Source: an uncultured Elioraea sp.
GTDB taxonomy: Bacteria > Pseudomonadota > Alphaproteobacteria > Acetobacterales > Acetobacteraceae
Assembly: GCA_938010425.1 (NCBI GenBank)
Contig: CALLUO010000017.1
Location: 1-39,666 of the forward strand
Direction: 5' to 3'
DNA length: 39,666 bases
The translations under genes and the position numbers were made by a program. Positions 16,226 to 23,674 of the stretch are shown here, in pieces (position 1 is the stretch's first letter; each line of letters opens with the position of its first letter). The notes below the pieces were generated by a model that saw only the letters and a program-made list of their open reading frames with translations, had not been told where the DNA came from and searched no databases.

Positions 16226-18283
16226 TCAGCCCACAGTTTGCGGCGCGCGAAGCGCGGCCAGGCTTGGCTGCGCGAGGGCAAAGACGCGCTCGGCAAGGCG
16301 AGCCGCTTCAGCGGCGCGCCCCGCCCGTGCCTCCTCCTCGAGAGCAGAGACGGCGCGGGCGAGCGCGGCTGCTCCGAAGGCGCCGGCGGAACTCTTGAGA
16401 GCGTGCGCCATGCGGGCCAGCGTGTCGAGATCATTCGCCGCAACCGCCTGCGCGATGCGCGCCAGCCGCGCTTCCGTCTCTTCCGCGAATAGGGCAAGGA
16501 GCTTGGGCAGCCGCGCCGGTTCGACCGATTCGCGAAGGTCTGAGAGCACGGCGCGATCGATCAGCGGATCTTCCTGCCCCGCCTGGTCACTGAATGACGG
16601 CGCGGGCGAGGCCGGCGCAGGCGGCGAGGGCTGAGGCTGCGACGGGCGATGGTCGGCCAGCACCGCCTCCACCGCATCAAGCAGCGTGGTGCGATCGATC
16701 GGCTTGGCCAGGAAGCCGTTCATGCCGGCCTGCGCGCAGGCCCGTCGATCGGCCTCGCCCGTCGCCCCGCTGAGGGCGAGGATTGGCACCTCGCCGCGCG
16801 GCCCCGACAGAGCACGGATTCGGCGCGTGGCCGAAAGCCCATCGAGTTCGGGCATGTGCACGTCCATCAGGATCAGCGCGTAGTCCGTCTCAGCCGCGCG
16901 GCGGACAGCGTCGCGCCCGTTCGAGACCACGTCCACCGTCCAACCGGCGCGGCGCAGCATGGCAGCGGCGACGAGCTGGTTGGTTCGGCTGTCCTCGGCA
17001 ATCAGCACACGCCCGCGCGCTGCCGCGGGTTTTGGCGGCGAAGGGTCGGGCAACACGCGCTCCGGTGCTGGGCCCGCCCCCTCCGCTGCACGAAGGGGCA
17101 GCACAAAGCGGAACGTGCTACCGCAGCCCGGTTGCGACTCGAGGCCGATATCGCCCCCCATCAGCGACACAAGGCGGCGGCAGATGGTGAGCCCGAGCCC
17201 TGAACCGCCGTAGCGTCGCGTGATCGAGGGGTCGGCCTGAGCGAAGCGGGAGAAAAGCCGCTTCTGCACGGATGGGGGGATGCCAATGCCAGTGTCAATG
17301 ACAGCGAAGGCAAGCCCACCACCTGGGAGGTTGGGCGCACGGTCGATGGCGACAGTAACGCCGCCGACTGCGGTGAATTTCACCGCATTGTCGACCAGAT
17401 TGGTCAGCACTTGCTTCAGCCGCAGGGGGTCGCCGATCACGGTGTCCGGCACATCGGGCGCGATTCGGGCCTCGAGTTTCAGCCCCTTTTCGCCTGCCGC
17501 GGCGGCAGCGAGATCGAGCACGGCGCGCACCACCTCAGCAAGGCGGAACGGCACTGCTTCGATGGCGAGCTTGCCCGCCTCGATGCGGCTGATGTCGAGG
17601 ATGTCGTTGATGATGGCGAGCAAGTCCTTGCCGCACTGACGGGCCGTCTCGGCATAGGCGCGCTGTTCCGCATCGAGTTCTGTCTCGAGCAGAAGCGCGA
17701 GCGTGCCCATCACGCCGTTCATCGGCGTGCGGATCTCGTGGCTTATCGCGGCCAAGAAATCGGACTTGGTGCGGTTGGCGCGTTCGGCGAGCCGTCGCGC
17801 GCGCTCGCGCCCGGCTTCGGCTTTCTTGCGCGCGGTGACGTCGTGCTGGATTCCGATGAACGCCTTAAGCGCCCCCGCTGCATCGAACACCGGCGCGACG
17901 TGCAGTTCGTTCCAGAATCGGCTGCCGTCCTTGCGGTAGTTAAGCAGTTCGACAGTAACGGGAACACGTCTTGCAATGGCTTCGCGCACCCGTGCCACCG
18001 CCGCCTGGTCGGTGCGCGCCCCCTGCAGAAAGCGGCAGTTGCGCCCCAGCACCTCATCTGGCAGGTAACCGGTCATTCGCGTAAAGGCGTCGTTGACGTA
18101 GACGATCGGGCAGTCGGGCAGGGCGGGGTCGGCGATGGTCACCCCCGTCGGCACGGCGGCAATGGCGGCCTCGAGAAGGCCAGCGACCCCGAGCGCATCG
18201 AAGGCCGGCGAGGCGATTGCGCGCGCGCCGGCGGAAGATGCGTTAGGAGTCGTAGGCGACGAGGCAGTCGAACGGGACATCAA
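16226..18283 (-). CDS. LOV-domain hybrid histidine kinase (LOV-HisKA-HATPase-REC-Hpt)
   Basis: 685 residues. Residues 35-150 form a PAS domain with full LOV photoreceptor features: GRNCRFLQG with photoactive Cys 83, plus the flavin-contact residues N115 (LLNYRKDG), N125 (FWNEL) and Q146 (FIGIQHDVT). A linker leads to His[15 protein letters not shown] with phospho-His 182. HATPase motifs follow: N box DNAVKFT near 298-304, DTGIGIPP near 330, and [13 protein letters not shown] near 359. A receiver domain spans about 425-545 (IAEDS, phospho-Asp 474 in [10 protein letters not shown], Lys 527). A Pro/Ser-rich linker leads to an Hpt domain with [13 protein letters not shown] (His 627). No membrane segment is seen, so it is a soluble blue-light phosphorelay kinase. 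Its output regulator is not encoded nearby. The start (ATG 18283, or 18280) lies inside the end of apt. Confidence 0.94.
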   Translation of the reverse strand: MMSRSTASSPTTPNASSAGARAIASPAFDALGVAGLLEAAIAAVPTGVTIADPALPDCPIVYVNDAFTRMTGYLPDEVLGRNCRFLQGARTDQAAVARVREAIARRVPVTVELLNYRKDGSRFWNELHVAPVFDAAGALKAFIGIQHDVTARKKAEAGRERARRLAERANRTKSDFLAAISHEIRTPMNGVMGTLALLLETELDAEQRAYAETARQCGKDLLAIINDILDISRIEAGKLAIEAVPFRLAEVVRAVLDLAAAAAGEKGLKLEARIAPDVPDTVIGDPLRLKQVLTNLVDNAVKFTAVGGVTVAIDRAPNLPGGGLAFAVIDTGIGIPPSVQKRLFSRFAQADPSITRRYGGSGLGLTICRRLVSLMGGDIGLESQPGCGSTFRFVLPLRAAEGAGPAPERVLPDPSPPKPAAARGRVLIAEDSRTNQLVAAAMLRRAGWTVDVVSNGRDAVRRAAETDYALILMDVHMPELDGLSATRRIRALSGPRGEVPILALSGATGEADRRACAQAGMNGFLAKPIDRTTLLDAVEAVLADHRPSQPQPSPPAPASPAPSFSDQAGQEDPLIDRAVLSDLRESVEPARLPKLLALFAEETEARLARIAQAVAANDLDTLARMAHALKSSAGAFGAAALARAVSALEEEARAGRAAEAARLAERVFALAQPSLAALRAPQTVG

Positions 18284-18758
18284 GCCTCTCGCGCCCGCGT
18301 AGGAAGGTGAGTTCGATCAGCGCTGCGGCGGCGGGCACAACGGCGCCGACCCGGCGCAAAAGTTCGATGCCGGCCCGCATCGTTCCGCCTGTGGCAAGAA
18401 GATCATCCACCACCACCACCCGCTGGCCGGGCTTCACAGCGTCGGCCTGAACTTCGATGCGGTCGGTGCCATATTCAAGAGCGTAGTCGTAGCCAATCGT
18501 CGGGCCGGGCAACTTGCCCTTCTTGCGCAGCATAATGAAACCGCAGCCGAGCTTGAGCGCGAGGGGGGCGGCCACCAGGAACCCCCTGCTCTCTACCCCG
18601 GCCAGCAGATCCGGCTGATGGCGGCGCACGAGGTTTGCCATCCGCCCCATCGCGACTTGCCAAGCATCGGCATGCGCCAGCAGGGTGGAGATGTCGTAGA
18701 ACAGGATGCCCGGCTTCGGAAAATCAGGGATGCTTCGGATGTGCTCCTTGATGTCCAT
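18243..18758 (-). CDS. apt: adenine phosphoribosyltransferase
   Basis: ATG 18758 gives [20 protein letters not shown] and 171 residues, the standard Apt length and opening; the open frame extends 11 codons upstream without similarity. FYDISTLL and GVESRGFL are followed by the PRPP-binding loop [13 protein letters not shown]. The enzyme makes AMP from adenine and PRPP (purine salvage, cytoplasm). The last 41 bases overlap the start of the LOV kinase in another frame, so the two are probably translationally coupled. Divergent from the DUF2842-like gene across about 60 bases. Confidence 0.97.
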   Translation of the reverse strand: MDIKEHIRSIPDFPKPGILFYDISTLLAHADAWQVAMGRMANLVRRHQPDLLAGVESRGFLVAAPLALKLGCGFIMLRKKGKLPGPTIGYDYALEYGTDRIEVQADAVKPGQRVVVVDDLLATGGTMRAGIELLRRVGAVVPAAAALIELTFLRGRERLDVPFDCLVAYDS

Positions 18759-18821
18759 GCGGGCTCTGGTCTCCTTCGCCACGGGCGGCAATCACGCTTC
18801 GGTGAGGGAGTGTAAGGGCAA

Positions 18822-19118
18822 GTGACGCAGCGCGGCAATGCGCACAGCTCACCAGAGGTGTTGGTGGAGGTGACCGAGGTGGCCAAAGACGGAGCGCAGC
18901 CTGCCGGCACGCGCAAGGCGACGGCATTGGTCGTTGGGCTGGTTGGGGCCCTGGGCTACATTTGGTTGGCCGTGACCGTGGCCGACTGGGTGGTCCCGCT
19001 GCATTGGTCGATCGGGCTTGTCTACTTCGGCGTGGTCGGTGTGGCCTGGGCATGGCCCGCTGCGCGTTTGCTGCGCTGGGCCTTTGCCGCCCCAGCGAAA
19101 GGCCGAGGCGGCGGGTGA
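18822..19118 (+). CDS. small membrane protein, DUF2842-like
   Basis: 98 residues from GTG 18822. There is no strong ribosome site, and a later in-frame start around the VEVTEVAK region is possible. A polar N-terminus is followed by two hydrophobic segments (about residues 34-55 and 60-82). The C-terminal segment YFGVVGVAWAWPAARLLRWAF resembles the DUF2842 pattern of a short alphaproteobacterial membrane protein ending in a W-x-x-P motif. The function of this family is unknown to me. It is read away from apt and toward ugpB, with 83 bases to the ugpB start. Confidence 0.6.
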   Translation: MTQRGNAHSSPEVLVEVTEVAKDGAQPAGTRKATALVVGLVGALGYIWLAVTVADWVVPLHWSIGLVYFGVVGVAWAWPAARLLRWAFAAPAKGRGGG

Positions 19119-19125
19119 CACGGAA

Positions 19126-19143
19126 GCTTCATCGTCCTGTCAC
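19126..19143 (+). promoter_or_regulatory. candidate Pho box upstream of ugpB
   Basis: GCTTCAT and CTGTCAC are separated by 4 bases, the layout of PhoB-binding heptamers (consensus CTGTCAT). The match is 4/7 and 6/7. A -10-like TAACGT follows at 19151-19156, and the site lies about 58 bases before the ugpB ATG. PhoB control of ugp genes is known in E. coli. The match is modest and could be chance. The palindrome GTCACTGTGAC (19139-19149) overlaps the site. Confidence 0.35.
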
Positions 19144-19201
19144 TGTGACGTAACGTCCAGCGCCTAAAGCCTGAGGGGCCACAACACCGGGAGGTTTGTT
19201 G

Positions 19202-20527
19202 ATGCATCGCAGGTCGCTTCTGGCCGGCGCCGCGTTCGCCCTGGCGATCGGTGCCGCCCCCGCCAGCGCACAGCAGCGCACGGAGGTCACGTTCTGGTAC
19301 GGGCTCGGCGGCGCGCTGGGTGAGCGCGTGCAGGAGCAGGTGGAGCGGTTCAACCGCAGCCAAGACCGCTATCGAGTCAACGCCACGTTCCGTGGTTCCT
19401 ATGTCGAGGTGATGACGGGCGCGATCGCTGCCTGGCGTGCCGGCAACCCGCCGCACATCGCGCAGGTGTTCGAGGTTGGCACCGCGACCATGATGGCCGC
19501 CGGCCCCGCCATCAAGCCCGTACACGAACTGTTCCGCGAGGCCGGGGTGGAGATCGACCCCAAGCGCTACCTCGCCGGTGTGCGCGGCTACTACAGCGAC
19601 ACTCAGGGCCGCCTGGTGTCGATGCCGCACAACTCCTCTTCCGCTCTCATGTGGGTCAACCTCGACGCGTTCGAAAAGGCCGGCATCACAGACATTCCCC
19701 GCACTTGGCGCGAGGTGCGCGCGGCGGCGGAGAAGCTGAAGGCCGCCAACGCCACCCCATGCGTGATGACCACCACCTGGCCAACCTGGGTGCTGTTCGA
19801 ACAGCAGTCAGCCATCCACGATGTCGGGCTCGCCACCCGCGCCAATGGCTTCGAGGGGCTGGATACAGAACTTCAGCTGACCCATCCGTTCTTCCAGAAG
19901 CACATCCAGTTCATCGCCGATCTGCATCGCGACGGGCTGTTCCGTTATGGCGGGCGCGACAACGCTGCCGGCAACCTGTTCCCGTCTGGTGAGTGTGCGA
20001 TTGGCTTCGGCTCGTCCGCTGCGCGGGCGCAAATCCAGCGCGATGCCAAATTCCGCTGGGCTTCTGTTCCGCTACCGTATCATGATGATGTGATCCAGAG
20101 CCCGCGCAACGGCGTCATCGGCGGCGCCTCGCTTTGGGTGCTGACCGCGCGCAACCGTACACCGGCGGAGTACGCCGCAGTCGCCGCCTTCTTCGAGTTC
20201 ATCTCGCGCCCCGAAGAAGACGCGTGGTGGCACCAGGTGACGGGCTATGTGCCGCTGACCAAGGCTGCTTACGAGAAGTCAAAGGCGGAAGGGTTCTACG
20301 AGCGCAACCCGGGCGCGGATGCGGCGATCATCCAGCTCTCGCGCGCCGAACCCACCCCGAACAGCCAGGGCTTCCGTTTGGGCGGCATGGTCGAGATCCG
20401 CAACATCATCCAGGAGGAGCTGGAGAAGGTGTTCCAGGGCCAGCAGACAGTGGCGCAAGCGCTCGAGGCCGCCAATCGCCGCGGCAACCAGGTGCTGCGC
20501 AACTTCGAGCGCGCCAACCGCTCGTGA
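19202..20527 (+). CDS. ugpB: sn-glycerol-3-phosphate ABC transporter substrate-binding protein UgpB
   Basis: ATG 19202 behind GGGAGG gives 441 residues. The signal peptide is MHRRSLLAGAAFALAIGA, with cleavage probably after PASA. The mature protein is strongly UgpB-like: TFWYGLGGALGERV, FRGSYVEVMTGAIAAWRAGNPP, QVFEVGTATMMA, GYYSDTQGRL, VIGGASLWVL, GFYERNPGADAA and a C-terminal RGNQVLRNFERANRS, each close to the E. coli UgpB equivalent as I recall it. It is a periplasmic binding protein for glycerol-3-phosphate and possibly glycerophosphodiesters. First gene of ugpBAEC; a GC hairpin separates it from ugpA. Confidence 0.95.
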   Translation: MHRRSLLAGAAFALAIGAAPASAQQRTEVTFWYGLGGALGERVQEQVERFNRSQDRYRVNATFRGSYVEVMTGAIAAWRAGNPPHIAQVFEVGTATMMAAGPAIKPVHELFREAGVEIDPKRYLAGVRGYYSDTQGRLVSMPHNSSSALMWVNLDAFEKAGITDIPRTWREVRAAAEKLKAANATPCVMTTTWPTWVLFEQQSAIHDVGLATRANGFEGLDTELQLTHPFFQKHIQFIADLHRDGLFRYGGRDNAAGNLFPSGECAIGFGSSAARAQIQRDAKFRWASVPLPYHDDVIQSPRNGVIGGASLWVLTARNRTPAEYAAVAAFFEFISRPEEDAWWHQVTGYVPLTKAAYEKSKAEGFYERNPGADAAIIQLSRAEPTPNSQGFRLGGMVEIRNIIQEELEKVFQGQQTVAQALEAANRRGNQVLRNFERANRS

Positions 20528-20555
20528 GCGGCGCGACTTTTTGACGCTTGATTGC

Positions 20556-20580
20556 GGGCCGCTCCGTCGCGGGGCGGCCC
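20556..20580 (+). other. intergenic GC hairpin between ugpB and ugpA
   Basis: A perfect 7-bp inverted repeat, GGGCCGC and GCGGCCC, encloses an 11-base loop in the 75-base gap after ugpB. A short TTTT run comes ten bases later, before ugpA. The likely role is partial termination or protection of the ugpB transcript end, giving more binding protein than permease, as for malE-malF; this is inference. Confidence 0.5.
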
Positions 20581-20602
20581 GATCCCGTTTTGAGCAAGCA
20601 GC

Positions 20603-21484
20603 ATGCGCAAGAAGGTGATCTTCCCGCAGATCGGGCTCCCCTATCTCCTCCTTCTGCCCCAGCTCGCGATCACCTCCGTCTTCTTTTTCCTGCCGGCTGG
20701 CCAAGCGATCTGGTTCAGCTTTCTCCGTCAGGACGCATTTGGCATTCGCACCGAGTTTGTCGGGTTCGAGAACTTCGTCGAACTGGTGCAGGACCCGCTC
20801 TATCTCGAGTCGCTCTGGATCACGCTCGTCTTCTCATTCTGGGTCACAGCACTTGCCATGTCGGTCGCGCTTGGTCTTGCCGTGCTGGCTGATCGGCACA
20901 TCCGGGGTGCCACTGCTTACAAGACGCTGCTGATCTGGCCCTACGCCATCGCGCCCGCCGTCGCGGCCGTGCTCTGGATCTTTATCTTCCACCCCCAAGT
21001 TGGACTGTTAGGCCGGTTCCTCAATGGGATTGGCGTGGCCTGGGACTACAAGCTAAACGGCACGCAAGCGCTGATCACCGTCGTCGTCGCCTCGGCCTGG
21101 AAGCAGGTGTCGTACAACTTCCTGTTCTTCCTCGCCGGCCTGCAATCGATCCCGCGCAGCGTGCTGGAAGCGGCGGCGATCGATGGCGCCTCGCCCGCCC
21201 GCCGTTTCTGGACAGTGGTGTTTCCGCTTCTCTCCCCCACCACCTTTTTTCTGCTGGTGATCAACCTAACCTACGCCTTTTTCGACACGTTCGGCGTGAT
21301 CGATGCGCTCACGAAAGGCGGCCCCGCCAAGGCGACCACCACTTTGATCTACCGCGCCTACATAGATGGGCGGGTAAACCTCGATCTCGGGTCTTCATCC
21401 GCGCAGTCGGTGGTGCTGATGCTGGCGGTGATCGCGCTGACCGCCGTGCAGTTCCGCTTCATCGAACGCAAGGTGCACTACTGA
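20603..21484 (+). CDS. ugpA: glycerol-3-phosphate ABC transporter permease UgpA
   Basis: 293 residues from ATG 20603, with about six membrane segments, the first near residues 12-32. The EAA motif [24 protein letters not shown] lies near residues 190-214. [30 protein letters not shown] follows, a stretch characteristic of UgpA. It forms the inner-membrane channel with UgpE. The Shine-Dalgarno is weak, which with the upstream hairpin suggests lower expression than ugpB. Confidence 0.95.
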   Translation: MRKKVIFPQIGLPYLLLLPQLAITSVFFFLPAGQAIWFSFLRQDAFGIRTEFVGFENFVELVQDPLYLESLWITLVFSFWVTALAMSVALGLAVLADRHIRGATAYKTLLIWPYAIAPAVAAVLWIFIFHPQVGLLGRFLNGIGVAWDYKLNGTQALITVVVASAWKQVSYNFLFFLAGLQSIPRSVLEAAAIDGASPARRFWTVVFPLLSPTTFFLLVINLTYAFFDTFGVIDALTKGGPAKATTTLIYRAYIDGRVNLDLGSSSAQSVVLMLAVIALTAVQFRFIERKVHY

Positions 21485-21497
21485 GGAGTGCGGCAAG

Positions 21498-22409
21498 ATG
21501 CACGGCCCCGTAGCGACCACCAAGGGGGAGGCGATCGCACGTGCCGAAGAGGCAGCCGAGCGGGCTGATGCCTTGCGCCAGCGCGCCGATTGGCTCACCC
21601 ATGCGATCCTGATCCTTGGCGTTGCCCTGTTTGCGCTGCCGATCTGGATTGTGCTGATGGGCTCGACGCACGATGTCGCCACCATCAGCCGCGGCGAGGT
21701 GCCACTTCTGCCAGGGCCCTATGCGATTGAGAACTATGTGGCCGCCTGGACGGAAGGTTCGGCCCGCACCACACGCGTGCCGGTGAGTGCGATGATGCTG
21801 AACAGCTTTGTGATGGCAATACTGATCGCGGTGGGCAAAATCGCGATCTCCATCCTTTCGGCCTACGCTGTGGTGTTCTTCTCCTTCCCCGGCCGCATGC
21901 TCGCCTTCTGGGCGATCTTCATCACACTGATGCTGCCCGTCGAGGTGCGGATCTTCCCCACCTTCAAGGTCGTCTCCGACCTCGGCATGATCAACACCTA
22001 TGCGGGGCTGATCGTGCCGCTGATCGCCTCCGCCACCGCCACCCTGCTGTTTCGCCAATTCTTTCTCACCATCCCCGATGAGCTGGTCGAGGCGGCGAAG
22101 ATCGATGGCGCGGGGCCGATGCGCTTCTTTCAGGATGTGGTCGTTCCGCTCTCGGTCACGAACATGGCCGCTTTGTTCGTCATCCTCTTCGTCTATGGCT
22201 GGAACCAGTATCTCTGGCCGCTGCTGATCACCACCACCGGTGATGTGGAAACGATTGTGATCGGCATCGTGCGCATGATCGGCTCAGAAGCGGACACGGA
22301 CTGGCACTTGGTGATGGCAACCACCGTGCTCGCCCTGTTGCCGCCCGTTGCGGTCGTGATCCTGATGCAGCGTTGGTTCGTCAAAGGCTTGGTAGAAACC
22401 GAGAAGTAG
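21498..22409 (+). CDS. ugpE: glycerol-3-phosphate ABC transporter permease UgpE
   Basis: 303 residues from ATG 21498 behind GAGGAG. The N-terminus carries a 35-residue charged, probably helical, extension before the first membrane segment, so the protein is about 20 residues longer than E. coli UgpE. About six membrane segments follow. The EAA motif is [24 protein letters not shown] (about residues 194-217), and [15 protein letters not shown] lies near residue 230. It is the partner of UgpA, 13 bases downstream of it. Confidence 0.95.
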   Translation: MHGPVATTKGEAIARAEEAAERADALRQRADWLTHAILILGVALFALPIWIVLMGSTHDVATISRGEVPLLPGPYAIENYVAAWTEGSARTTRVPVSAMMLNSFVMAILIAVGKIAISILSAYAVVFFSFPGRMLAFWAIFITLMLPVEVRIFPTFKVVSDLGMINTYAGLIVPLIASATATLLFRQFFLTIPDELVEAAKIDGAGPMRFFQDVVVPLSVTNMAALFVILFVYGWNQYLWPLLITTTGDVETIVIGIVRMIGSEADTDWHLVMATTVLALLPPVAVVILMQRWFVKGLVETEK

Positions 22410-22419
22410 GAGCGCGCGC

Positions 22420-23535
22420 ATGGCCACGCTCGAACTGAGGGGAATCCGCAAGTCCTTCGGCGACGTGCACGTGCTGCACGGCATCGACCTTCAGGTGGCA
22501 GAAGGGGAGTTCATCGTCATCGTCGGCGCTTCGGGCTGCGGCAAATCAACCTTGCTCCGCATCGTCGCCGGGCTCGAGACCGCGACCGAGGGCAGGGTGC
22601 TGATAGGCGGGGTGGATGTGACGCGGCTTGAGCCGAAGGATCGCGACATTGCGATGGTGTTCCAAAATTACGCGCTTTACCCGCATATGAGCGTGTTCGA
22701 CAACATGGCCTACGGCTTACGCATCCGCGGCCTACCACGCGCCGAGATCGAACAGCGCGTGCGCCGCACCGCGGAAATGCTGGGGCTTGGCGAGCTTCTG
22801 CGCCGTAAGCCGCGCGAGCTCTCCGGGGGGCAGCGTCAACGCGTGGCCATGGGCAGGGCGATTGTTCGGGAACCAAAACTCTTTCTGTTCGACGAGCCGC
22901 TCTCCAACCTCGACGCGAAGCTCCGGGTGCAAATGCGGGCCGAGATCAAACGTCTGCAGCGACGCCTTGGCGTGACCAGTCTCTACGTCACGCACGATCA
23001 GGTGGAGGCGATGACGCTGGGGGATCGGCTGGTGGTGATGAATGGGGGTCGGGCCGAACAGGTGGCAACACCGATGGAGGTGTGGCGGGAGCCGGCGAAC
23101 ATGTATGTCGCCGGCTTCATTGGCGCGCCTGCCATGAACTTCCTGCACGGCAGGCTGTGCAGCGAGGGCAACGCCGTCGACCTTCGTGCTGGATGCGCAA
23201 TCGCTCTCGCTGCTCCTCCGGCTGGGGTGAAGGACGCTGAGGTGACCGTCGGGATCCGGCCGGAACATGTCCGGATCGTCGGGAATGGCACGGTGGGTGC
23301 CATTCCATTAAAGGTCGATCTCGTTGAACCGCTTGGGGCCGAGAGCCTGATACACGGCATCCTGCCGTCCGGCGAGGGGCTGACCGTGCGAGCGAGCGAC
23401 TGTTCCCCGTTCGCTGGCACAACGTTGCCGGTTGTTCTTCCAGCGGAACACCTGCATTTGTTCGGCGAAGATGGTCGCCGGCTGCGCCTCGCGCATGCGC
23501 GCAGTGCTACCGCGCGCGTTCGTGCCGGCGCGTGA
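22420..23535 (+). CDS. ugpC: glycerol-3-phosphate ABC transporter ATP-binding protein UgpC
   Basis: 371 residues from ATG 22420 behind AGGAG, 10 bases after ugpE. Walker [10 protein letters not shown] (36-44), Q-loop [10 protein letters not shown], signature [14 protein letters not shown], Walker [14 protein letters not shown] and switch [12 protein letters not shown]. The C-terminal 130 residues form the MalK/UgpC-type TOBE regulatory domain ([11 protein letters not shown]). The gene order matches E. coli ugpBAEC. The phosphodiesterase gene ugpQ, found next in E. coli, is absent here: the convergent TIGR02302 gene follows after about 140 bases with no clear terminator. Confidence 0.95.
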   Translation: MATLELRGIRKSFGDVHVLHGIDLQVAEGEFIVIVGASGCGKSTLLRIVAGLETATEGRVLIGGVDVTRLEPKDRDIAMVFQNYALYPHMSVFDNMAYGLRIRGLPRAEIEQRVRRTAEMLGLGELLRRKPRELSGGQRQRVAMGRAIVREPKLFLFDEPLSNLDAKLRVQMRAEIKRLQRRLGVTSLYVTHDQVEAMTLGDRLVVMNGGRAEQVATPMEVWREPANMYVAGFIGAPAMNFLHGRLCSEGNAVDLRAGCAIALAAPPAGVKDAEVTVGIRPEHVRIVGNGTVGAIPLKVDLVEPLGAESLIHGILPSGEGLTVRASDCSPFAGTTLPVVLPAEHLHLFGEDGRRLRLAHARSATARVRAGA

Positions 23536-23674
23536 TCAAACCAGTGCTGTCGGCGTCGGCGTGCAGCCCCTGTACGGCCACGCGTCCTGGCGGAGCGCGT
23601 GCCTGTCAGGGAACGTTCCACGGGCTGTTACTTCTGAACCCGAACATTCCTGTTTTGCATCAATGCGCGCCTGA

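Noticed and set aside
23536-23674. Bidirectional terminator between ugpC and the TIGR02302 gene
   Set aside because: Only short imperfect inverted repeats and no stem followed by a T-run on either strand.
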